Of a DNA stretch of 19,053 nt, positions 1-6,103 are shown piece after piece. The stretch lies in the NCBI GenBank assembly GCA_036012565.1, contig DASCPP010000079.1, positions 1-19,053 on the forward strand, written 5' to 3'. A model generated the notes under the pieces. It was not told the DNA's origin and searched no databases. It saw nothing but the letters and a program-made list of their open reading frames with translations. Positions within the stretch are counted from its first letter, which is position 1. Every line of letters starts with the position of its first letter. A program made the position numbers and the translations under genes. Origin of the DNA: DUAL01 sp036012565. GTDB taxonomy: Bacteria > Bacteroidota > Bacteroidia > Flavobacteriales > BACL11.

Positions 1-1754
1 CCATTAACTATCTGTTTGGCAAAATCTACTGCTTCATCAACCAAATCTCCTTCCGCTTCTTTATCAATTAGCCCTATTTTTAACGCTTCCTCTCCTGAAA
101 CAGGTCTTGCAGTTCGTAAGATTTCTGCAGCTACATCAACACCAACTAATCTAGGTAATCGTTGAGTTCCTCCAGATCCAGGTATAAATCCTAAGTTTGC
201 TTCAGGTTGACAAGCAACTATTGGCAATCCTTTTTTTGCAATTCTCGCTGTACATGTTATTGCAAGTTCATTTCCTCCACCAAAAGCAAAACCATTTAAT
301 GCACAAACTGTTGGTTTAGAACAATTTTGTATAGAATTTACTAATTGCTGAAATGTATGTGAATTTTCATAACCTTCATCAGGAGTTGTTAATGCTGCAA
401 GCATATTAATATCTGCTCCTGAAACAAAGGCCTTAGTTCCAAATCCAGTTATAACAATTCCATCAATTTCAGCATTCATTTCTGCATTTTCAATTTCAGC
501 TTTGAGTTCATTTAAAACATCAAGATTTAATGCATTTAATACTTTTGGTCTTCTGATAGTAAGAACTGAGATGTTATCTCTTTTCTTAGCTACTATTCTA
601 GATATCTCCCATCCACCACTTGCTTTAGCTTTATTAAGTGAATCTGGAAATGGAAAATCAGTATGCTCTTCACACCACTCTTTAACCAATGAGTGTGATG
701 TATCAATACCTATTTTATTCATCAATGTAAATGGAGCAGAGATTACCAAGGAAATTTCAGTTGCCATATCAAGATCGTCTACACTAACAATACCTAGATC
801 AATAATATATGAGGCAAGAGCAAAATATCCACCAAGAAATTGTTTTCTTAATACTTCAGCTTTCACCGGATTAACATCAACCTGTTCATCTCTTTTTGCA
901 GTATCCCATTTTGTATTATTAGCAACAGCATCCTGTAATACTTTTGGAGATTTGAACCAAGAAATATGTGTTTCTCTCATCTCCTCCAAACCATGATTTG
1001 TTATCGGATTTCCCCCAGTTAGATTTAATGCAGTAAATGGACCAACTCCTTGTCTTAAAGTTTTCTGTGCCATTTTATCTATTTCTTTGATTGAACCATA
1101 TCCTTTTTCTAAACAAAGAATAGCTAATTCACAAAGTCCTTCAAAAATAGGGTCAATAGCATATCCATAAGAACTCTGAACCTCAATAGGTATTTTTCCA
1201 ATAAATTCATAAAAACTCATTAATGTTTCTGTAATTCTCGGATCAGTATCTTTTCCAGGAACCACTTCTACTATTGGATTTCTTTCTGCAGGAAAGAAAT
1301 AATGAGTAACAAGACATCTTTTTTTATTTGCAATATTTCTAAAAATAACTTCTGGCTGCATATGTGAAGAATTTGATAAAAATAGGCAGCTCTCATCAGT
1401 TAATTCCTCTACTTGTTTAAATATCATATCTTTGATATTACCATCTTCTGTTGCAGCCTCTAAAACAATATTTGATCCAAATACATTACTGTAATCAGTT
1501 GTATACAAAATACTGTTTTTCATAGTATCCGCCATCTGTGATTTGAATGCTCCAGATTCTCTACCTCTTTCTATTTTCTTCTCAACCTTTGCCTGTGCTA
1601 TATCTAATGCCTGCTGGGATATATCTATTAATACAAGTTGAACATCATTTTTCCAGAAAACTTTTGCGAAATGCAAACATATATCAGGTCCAATCTGTCC
1701 TGCACCAATAACTGATAATTTTTGAATCTTTAAATCTTTTAAATTGTACGCCAT
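1..1754 (-). CDS. 3-hydroxyacyl-CoA dehydrogenase / enoyl-CoA hydratase fusion (3' end cut by window edge)
   Basis: Bifunctional beta-oxidation enzyme: the hydratase adds water to enoyl-CoA and the dehydrogenase oxidises the 3-hydroxyacyl-CoA with NAD. 584 residues are visible from ATG 1754, with no stop before the left edge. The N-terminal Rossmann fold starts at residue ~13 with GAGQIG (18-23) and an acidic strand end (LIDI, 42-45). The dehydrogenase His is probably H151 in THYFFPAERNP. A crotonase domain begins near residue 385. It has the oxyanion-hole segments FVSGADI (443-449) and NGFAFGGGNEL, and both hydratase glutamates, E496 and E518 (QPEANLGF). The order dehydrogenase-then-hydratase is that of FadN and of archaeal crotonyl-CoA hydratase/dehydrogenases, the reverse of FadB/FadJ. 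At the usual crotonase length the whole protein would be about 650 residues. The dehydrogenase Asn-Arg motif reads Asp-Pro (201-202). Function is clear at family level; chain-length preference is not. Confidence 0.93.
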   Translation of the reverse strand, partial: MAYNLKDLKIQKLSVIGAGQIGPDICLHFAKVFWKNDVQLVLIDISQQALDIAQAKVEKKIERGRESGAFKSQMADTMKNSILYTTDYSNVFGSNIVLEAATEDGNIKDMIFKQVEELTDESCLFLSNSSHMQPEVIFRNIANKKRCLVTHYFFPAERNPIVEVVPGKDTDPRITETLMSFYEFIGKIPIEVQSSYGYAIDPIFEGLCELAILCLEKGYGSIKEIDKMAQKTLRQGVGPFTALNLTGGNPITNHGLEEMRETHISWFKSPKVLQDAVANNTKWDTAKRDEQVDVNPVKAEVLRKQFLGGYFALASYIIDLGIVSVDDLDMATEISLVISAPFTLMNKIGIDTSHSLVKEWCEEHTDFPFPDSLNKAKASGGWEISRIVAKKRDNISVLTIRRPKVLNALNLDVLNELKAEIENAEMNAEIDGIVITGFGTKAFVSGADINMLAALTTPDEGYENSHTFQQLVNSIQNCSKPTVCALNGFAFGGGNELAITCTARIAKKGLPIVACQPEANLGFIPGSGGTQRLPRLVGVDVAAEILRTARPVSGEEALKIGLIDKEAEGDLVDEAVDFAKQIVN

Positions 1755-1782
1755 AATAATATTTTATTTTAAAATTTAAATG

Positions 1783-1814
1783 AAAAAATACCTCCTATGA
1801 TTTACTAGGTAGGT
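1783..1814 (-). promoter_or_regulatory. terminator-like hairpin in the leader of the dehydrogenase/hydratase gene
   Basis: Read on the minus strand, ACCT-a-CCTA pairs with TAGGAGGT (one bulged base, 8-base loop), and TTTTTT follows one base later. The stem lies at 1790-1814 and the U-run at 1788-1783. It sits about 30 bases upstream of the ATG at 1754, so any transcript starting upstream of it must pass through. The 3' arm contains AGGAGG, a perfect anti-16S match, but 36 bases from the start codon, which is too far to serve it. It may be an attenuator or protein-responsive leader; a chance hairpin is possible. Confidence 0.4.
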
Positions 1815-1856
1815 TCTCTAATTTATTCATTTATATATTTCTTAAACTTTGAAACG

Positions 1857-1885
1857 TAAACATACAATTGAATTAAAAAACAAAA
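1857..1885 (-). promoter_or_regulatory. candidate promoter of the dehydrogenase/hydratase gene
   Basis: On the minus strand, TTTTG (1885-1881) is followed 16 bases later by TATGTTTA (1864-1857). This is one mismatch from the Bacteroidota -7 consensus TAnnTTTG, with a spacer somewhat shorter than the usual ~19-20. Initiation would fall near 1850 and leave a leader of about 95 bases that includes the hairpin at 1790-1814. The 18-bp palindrome abuts its upstream end. This is a weak match. Confidence 0.25.
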
Positions 1886-1942
1886 TATGATATATATCAT
1901 ATCTAAATATGTTTTTTATCCATTAGATTACAAAATATGATA
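1881..1942. promoter_or_regulatory. 18-bp perfect palindrome plus repeated half site, putative operator
   Basis: ATATGATATATATCATAT at 1885-1902 is a perfect palindrome. The 12-mer CAAAATATGATA, which includes its left arm, occurs at 1881-1892 and again at 1931-1942, exactly 50 bases apart. The palindrome adjoins the candidate -33 box of the minus-strand dehydrogenase/hydratase gene. A dimeric repressor (for example TetR or GntR type, as control many fatty-acid genes) is a plausible ligand, but none is encoded nearby. A+T-rich DNA makes chance palindromes commoner, so confidence is moderate. Confidence 0.35.
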
Positions 1943-2029
1943 AAAAGCTTTTCATTAATCTTACTAACTGCTGGTAAATCTGAGAGAATGGGTATACAAA
2001 AAGTAGTTCTTATTTTACACAAACATTAA
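1937..2029 (+). pseudogene. N-terminal remnant of a nucleotidyltransferase (IspD/MobA-like)
   Basis: ATG 1937 opens a 30-codon frame that stops with TAA at 2027. It contains LILLTAGKSERMG followed by IQK. This matches the nucleotide-binding signature at the extreme N-terminus of the NTP-transferase fold (LxAGxSxRMGxxK in IspD, MobA-like and GlmU-type enzymes): a hydrophobic strand, the AG-x-S-x-RMG loop, then Lys. The rest of such a protein (about 200 residues or more) is absent; the following bases in the three forward frames show no recognisable continuation before the terminators and tRNA genes. The simplest reading is the stump of a gene deleted or disrupted next to a tRNA locus. A promoter-like TATGTTTT lies at 1908-1915. 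A short functional peptide or coincidence is less likely but not excluded. Confidence 0.45.
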
Positions 2030-2062
2030 GGAAATTTAGTCGGAAGAGGAAGCGTATACTCA
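1989..2062. other. long-range inverted repeat with an inner hairpin
   Basis: TGGGTATAC (1989-1997) can pair with GTATACTCA (2054-2062), with one G-T pair. Within the loop, TTCTTA (2007-2012) can pair with TAAGGAA (2027-2033), with one bulged G. The structure lies between the minus-strand terminators and the candidate operator and overlaps the nucleotidyltransferase remnant. No known RNA family is recognised, and the long loop makes it weak. Apart from this, the remnant and the hairpins listed, I see nothing in 1755-2149. Confidence 0.15.
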
Positions 2063-2083
2063 ATAATTTTATAAAAAAGTTCG

Positions 2084-2103
2084 AAAAAAGGACCAAGAGG
2101 TCC
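2084..2103 (-). terminator. second, distal terminator of the tRNA operon
   Basis: On the minus strand, GGACC-TCTT-GGTCC (2103-2090) forms a 5-bp G+C-rich stem with a tetraloop, followed directly by TTTTTT (2089-2084). It lies ten bases beyond the first terminator stem, so the two act in tandem. Confidence 0.6.
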
Positions 2104-2106
2104 ACC

Positions 2107-2136
2107 AAAAAGAAACCCACTAATTTGAGTGGGTTT
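2107..2136 (-). terminator. rho-independent terminator after the tRNA genes
   Basis: A 9-bp perfect stem AAACCCACT / AGTGGGTTT (2113-2121 with 2128-2136) has a 6-base loop and is followed on the minus strand by C-TTTTT. It starts 13 bases after the 3' end of tRNA-Pro. The plus-strand side also runs into a T-rich stretch (2134-2146), so it could act in both directions. Confidence 0.8.
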
Positions 2137-2149
2137 TGTGTTTTTTCAG

Positions 2150-2224
2150 TCGGGGTAGCAGGATTCGAACCTGCGACCTCCTGCTCCCAAAGCAGGCGCG
2201 ATAACCGGGCTACGCTATACCCCG
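2150..2224 (-). tRNA. tRNA-Pro (anticodon TGG)
   Basis: Full cloverleaf of 75 bases on the minus strand. The acceptor arms CGGGGTA / TACCCCG have discriminator A. The anticodon arm is CCTGC-TTTGGGA-GCAGG, giving anticodon TGG, and the T arm is GCAGG-TTCGAAT-CCTGC. The 3' CCA is not encoded and must be added afterwards. It is the second gene of the tRNA-Ser/tRNA-Pro unit, 41 bases after tRNA-Ser. Confidence 0.96.
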
Positions 2225-2265
2225 AAAAAGTCAGCAAAAATAAAAACATTTACCAACTTAACAAG

Positions 2266-2352
2266 CGGAGAGGAAGGGATTCGAACCCCCGGTACCCGTA
2301 AAGGCACAACTCCTTAGCAGGGAGCCCCATTCGACCACTCTGGCACCTCTCC
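2266..2352 (-). tRNA. tRNA-Ser (anticodon GCT)
   Basis: An 87-base type II tRNA on the minus strand with the long variable arm expected of serine tRNAs. The acceptor arms GGAGAGG / CCTCTCC have discriminator G. The anticodon arm is GCTCC-CTGCTAA-GGAGT, giving anticodon GCT (reads AGC/AGU), and the T loop is TTCGAAT. CCA is not encoded. It is the first gene of the operon, with its 5' end about 35 bases from the promoter -7 box. Confidence 0.96.
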
Positions 2353-2386
2353 TTTCTAAAAATTAGCAAACTAATTTTAAGGTCGG

Positions 2387-2417
2387 CAAATTTATACTAA
2401 TCCTTTATTCCTAGCAA
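2387..2417 (-). promoter_or_regulatory. promoter of the tRNA-Ser/tRNA-Pro operon
   Basis: On the minus strand, TTG (2417-2415), a 20-base spacer and TAAATTTG (2394-2387) give an exact Bacteroidota -7 element TAnnTTTG with a -33 TTG at the usual distance. Transcription would begin near 2380, about 28 bases before tRNA-Ser. The short leader contains an A+T-rich inverted repeat, AAAATTAG/CTAATTTT (2359-2378). Confidence 0.7.
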
Positions 2418-2461
2418 CATTTTATATTTATAATTTCAAATTGTTTTTTCTTTATTTTTAA

Positions 2462-2492
2462 TTCGAATAGAATCATGGGAATACTATATTTG
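2462..2492 (+). promoter_or_regulatory. promoter of the peptide-transporter operon
   Basis: TATATTTG (2485-2492) exactly fits the Bacteroidota -7 consensus. TTCG (2462-2465), 19 bases upstream, is one mismatch from the -33 TTTG. Transcription would start around 2498, downstream of the in-frame ATG at 2475. This supports ATG 2511 as the real start of the binding-protein gene, with a leader of only about 13 bases. Confidence 0.55.
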
Positions 2493-2510
2493 CACCCTAC
2501 GAAAAATACA

Positions 2511-4277
2511 ATGCTAAAAAAATCTATCTTCCTTCTGCTAATCTTCCTTTCACTTTATGGTTGTGTTAAAGAAAGAGATCTTTCAAAAAATGTAGTATTA
2601 GCACATATCCTTTCTCAACCTGACGGACTTCATCCTTACAATGATAATTCAGTAATGAGAAGCTATATTTTCCAATACACACAAAAGACTATTGTAAAAC
2701 TTGATATGGAAAGTTTAGAATACATTCCTCAATTAGCAAAAAGTCTTGCGATAGTATCAAATAATGGTCTAGCATATACTTATGAGTTGCGTAAAGGGAT
2801 TAACTGGGATGACGGCACTGCTTTAACTGCTAAAGATGTATTGTTCTCAACTAAAATAATGCTATGTCCTTTAACAAATAATGCTCAAATTAGATCTAAC
2901 TATAGTTCTGTGATAAAGTCTATCGAACTTTATCCAGAGAATCCATTAAAATTCACAATGCATGCACATAAAGTGAACTATACTAATGCAGATATATTTT
3001 CTGAGCTTTATATCCAACAACAAAATTATTGGGATCCTAACAATGTATTAGATAACTTAACATTTGATCAAATTCATGCTCCAAAGTTTGAAGAAACTGA
3101 AGCATTGTCAGACTGGTTTAATAAATACAATCACTCGGATAATAGCTACCAGCCTCAACAATTACAAGGGCTTGGGGCTTACCAAGTAACTGAATGGGAA
3201 GCGAGTCAGTATATTGCAATAGAAAGAAAAGAAAATTGGTGGGGAGTAAATGATAAATCTATATATAGCAATTCGTTTCCTGATAAGATTATTTTTAAAG
3301 TCATAAAGGAGGACGCTTCTACATATCTAGCTTTAAAGAGTCAAGAGATTGATGTAACAACTAGAATAGGAACAATAAATCTTATGAAGCTTCAGGAAAG
3401 AGAGTATTTTAATAATAATTACCATTCTGAATTTAAAAATAGATATTCCTATAACTACATTGGATTAAATATGAAACCTGATGGAATCAAATACAAGCCA
3501 TTCTTTGTAGATCAAAAAGTTCGTAGGGCTATGGCTTACCTTACTCCTATTGATGAGATTATTGAAGTTATGGTACATGGGAAAGCAGATAGACAAGTAG
3601 CTCAGATATCTACCTTGAAAAGCACATATAATGATACATTAAAACTTATTCCTTTTGATATTGAAAAAGCAAAAGAGCTATTAACTGAAGCTGGTTGGGT
3701 AGATACAGACGGTGATAATATTAGAGATAAGGTTATAAATGGTGTTAAAACACCATTTAGTTTCAAATTAAGCTACATGAGCTCTCCCATTACTAAAGAG
3801 ATTGTACTTATGATAAAAGAAAGTATGTATAAGGCAGGTTTATTTGCAGAACCTACTCCAATGGACTTTACTTTATTTTATAAAAATGCAATGGATCATA
3901 ATTTTGAAGCTATGCTCGGTGGTTGGGGTGGCAGTGCATCCTATTCTAATCCTATGCAGTTATGGCATACCTCTTCATGGGCTACCAAAGGCTCTAATTT
4001 CTGCGGATTTGGAGATGCTCAGAGTGATGCTTTAATTGAAGAGGCTAATACTTCACTAGACTCGGCAAAACACACAGAAGCTCTTTGGAAACTACAAGCT
4101 AAAATTTACAACGATCAACCTTATGTCTTTTTATATGCTAGTAAAAATAAAATTGCAATACATAAGCGTTTTGATAATATACAAACCTATTTTGAAAGAC
4201 CTGGTGTAATGATACAAAACCTGAAACTAAAACCTGAATTTGCAAATGTAAATTTAGCACCTAATATTATAGAATAG
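2511..4277 (+). CDS. oligopeptide-binding lipoprotein of an ABC transporter (SBP family 5)
   Basis: 588-residue substrate-binding protein of the peptide/nickel ABC family, anchored by lipid on the periplasmic side, that passes peptide-like ligands to the permeases encoded next. The start MLKKSIFLLLIFLSLYGC is a lipoprotein signal with lipobox LYGC (Cys18). An upstream in-frame ATG at 2475 would put a polar extension before this signal and lies before the predicted transcript start, so it was not used. Family features follow: DGLHPYND near residue 34, ELRKGINWDDGTALTAKDV at ~94-112, and YNYIGLNMKP followed by DQKVRRAMAYL in the second half. The C-terminal lobe has EKAKELLTEAGW. The gene is first in a three-gene operon; its stop is one base before the next ATG. 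The ligand (peptide, murein peptide or other) cannot be read from sequence. Confidence 0.93.
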   Translation: MLKKSIFLLLIFLSLYGCVKERDLSKNVVLAHILSQPDGLHPYNDNSVMRSYIFQYTQKTIVKLDMESLEYIPQLAKSLAIVSNNGLAYTYELRKGINWDDGTALTAKDVLFSTKIMLCPLTNNAQIRSNYSSVIKSIELYPENPLKFTMHAHKVNYTNADIFSELYIQQQNYWDPNNVLDNLTFDQIHAPKFEETEALSDWFNKYNHSDNSYQPQQLQGLGAYQVTEWEASQYIAIERKENWWGVNDKSIYSNSFPDKIIFKVIKEDASTYLALKSQEIDVTTRIGTINLMKLQEREYFNNNYHSEFKNRYSYNYIGLNMKPDGIKYKPFFVDQKVRRAMAYLTPIDEIIEVMVHGKADRQVAQISTLKSTYNDTLKLIPFDIEKAKELLTEAGWVDTDGDNIRDKVINGVKTPFSFKLSYMSSPITKEIVLMIKESMYKAGLFAEPTPMDFTLFYKNAMDHNFEAMLGGWGGSASYSNPMQLWHTSSWATKGSNFCGFGDAQSDALIEEANTSLDSAKHTEALWKLQAKIYNDQPYVFLYASKNKIAIHKRFDNIQTYFERPGVMIQNLKLKPEFANVNLAPNIIE

Positions 4278-4278
4278 A

Positions 4279-6099
4279 ATGTTAAAATACACCGCAAAAA
4301 GAATACTTACTTTTATCCCTATGCTAATAGCTATCTCGCTATTATCATTTATTATTAGTATTAATGCACCTGGAGATCCTGTTGAAAGATTATCGAAAGC
4401 AGCTGGAAATGAAGGGTCAGTAGAACAGCAATCAGGTGCATCAAAAAAGATAAAAGAGGAATTAAGAAGGAAATTAGGCTTAGACCTTCCAATATTTTAC
4501 TTTAGTATTGGAGATATAGCAAGTTCTGACACCTTATATAAGGTACAAGATAAATATCATCAAGCAAATCTAAAAGCTTTGACGCATCAATGCGGAAACT
4601 GGAAGGTAGTATCAGAATATTATCATGCTTTACTAAAATTGCAAAAAGCGCATCAGAAATTAAACACAAAAGATATTTGGAAAAGAGATACAACAAAATC
4701 AATTAATGCTATAAATGAGACATCTAATCAATTTGGATTTGAGATTGGCAGCTTGTTAGAAACTAGTAAATCTGATATTTTAGATTTCAAATTTAATAAA
4801 ATGGCATCTCTAATCCAAGAGAATGATTTCTTAAATCAAATATCTAATCAATTTTATAGTGTAGGTAATAGTAGAGAGAAGCTTATTAGCGAGTCTACAA
4901 AATGGAAGAACTATATCCCTTCTGCAAAGTGGTATGGTGGCAACAATCAATATCACCTTTGGTTATTTGGCAATATGAGCTATTACCCATTTAAAACTAT
5001 TATTAAGTTTAAAAGTATTTTTAAGACAAAAAGTGAAATACCTCAAGTATTTGCTGAAATGTGCAAGTCAAGATCAGCAGACAATCATAAAGAGTATTTA
5101 AACTCAGGTGACTACACTCATTTTAACAATGTTTGTTCTGAGTTAGCAAAATTTTCTAACGATACTACTGGGATAAGTTCTTCTCGCTTATTAAGAACCT
5201 TTGATGCTAATTCATATGAATCAGCTGATTCATTATATACAGCAATATACAACCAGAATATTAATCAAATAGAAAATCTAATAAATACAATTAAACATCC
5301 TGATGGTTCAATTGAAAGAAATAGACGGAAAGGATTATTAAGAGGTGATTTTGGAATCTCTTACATTGACGGTCAACCTATTTCAACAAAAATTTGGCAA
5401 AAGGTATGGATATCCTTTTCTCTTTCAATTATGTCAATTATTTTAGCTTATTTAATCAGCATACCAATTGGCATATTTTCTGCATATAAAAAAGATTCAG
5501 CCATTGATAGAGGGACATCCCTTGTTTTATTTACTTTATATTCTATGCCTTCTTTCTTTATTGGTACACTTTTGTTACTCTATTTTGCAAATCCAGATAA
5601 TTTATCTTGGTTCCCAGTTTCTGGAATACAAGATCCAACATCATTTGATCCTGATTGGAGTTTTTGGATGAAAACCAAACATAGGATGCCATATTTAATT
5701 TTACCTATCATAACCTATACCTATGGATCTTTTGCATTTTTAAGCCGTATTATGCGAATTGGTATGATAGAAGTAGTATCGCAAGATTACATAAGAACTG
5801 CAAGGGCAAAAGGATTAGGAGAGAGGAAAGTAATACTAAAACATGCACTAAGAAATTCATTACTTCCAATACTTACTGTATTTGCTTCTATTTTCCCAGT
5901 TGCTATTGGTGGTTCTGTTATTATAGAGGTTATCTTTTCAATACCAGGAATGGGAGTTGAAGTATATAATTCTATTCTTAACTATGATTATCCAATGATA
6001 ATTACAGTATTTACAATTACTGGATTTTTGACTATGTTAGGTTATCTGATTGTAGATATACTTTATGCTATTGTTGATCCTAGAATATCATACTCATAA
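4279..6099 (+). CDS. peptide ABC transporter permease, DppB/OppB type, with a very large periplasmic insertion
   Basis: 606-residue inner-membrane permease; DppB/OppB proteins are usually about 310-340. The family start (one helix at ~9-29, then NAPGDPVERL and KEELRRKLGLDLP ending near 71) is normal. So is the rest from LLRGDFGISYIDGQPIS (353-369) through five further helices to LYAIVDPR. The ATPase-contacting EAA loop is intact: RTARAKGLGERKVILKHALRNSLLP (506-530, here given by its ends RTARAKG and NSLLP). Between these blocks lie about 275 extra residues (~77-350), mostly polar and helical in appearance. A YxxWL-like piece, NQYHLWLFG (223-231), which normally sits just before GDFG, is found 125 residues away from it. 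The extra part should face the periplasm. Starts one base after the binding-protein stop and ends four bases before the next gene. Confidence 0.92.
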   Translation: MLKYTAKRILTFIPMLIAISLLSFIISINAPGDPVERLSKAAGNEGSVEQQSGASKKIKEELRRKLGLDLPIFYFSIGDIASSDTLYKVQDKYHQANLKALTHQCGNWKVVSEYYHALLKLQKAHQKLNTKDIWKRDTTKSINAINETSNQFGFEIGSLLETSKSDILDFKFNKMASLIQENDFLNQISNQFYSVGNSREKLISESTKWKNYIPSAKWYGGNNQYHLWLFGNMSYYPFKTIIKFKSIFKTKSEIPQVFAEMCKSRSADNHKEYLNSGDYTHFNNVCSELAKFSNDTTGISSSRLLRTFDANSYESADSLYTAIYNQNINQIENLINTIKHPDGSIERNRRKGLLRGDFGISYIDGQPISTKIWQKVWISFSLSIMSIILAYLISIPIGIFSAYKKDSAIDRGTSLVLFTLYSMPSFFIGTLLLLYFANPDNLSWFPVSGIQDPTSFDPDWSFWMKTKHRMPYLILPIITYTYGSFAFLSRIMRIGMIEVVSQDYIRTARAKGLGERKVILKHALRNSLLPILTVFASIFPVAIGGSVIIEVIFSIPGMGVEVYNSILNYDYPMIITVFTITGFLTMLGYLIVDILYAIVDPRISYS

Positions 6100-6103
6100 A
6101 ATT

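Noticed and set aside
502..996. 164-codon open frame on the plus strand
   Set aside because: Antisense to the dehydrogenase/hydratase gene, whose translation shows clear conserved motifs throughout; no recognisable product.
2010..2249. 79-codon open frame on the minus strand
   Set aside because: It runs through tRNA-Pro and the terminator hairpin; the protein-like look comes from structured RNA and T-rich sequence.
2475..2510. N-terminal extension of the binding lipoprotein from ATG 2475
   Set aside because: It precedes a perfect lipoprotein signal and contains the promoter -7 box, so it is unlikely to be translated.
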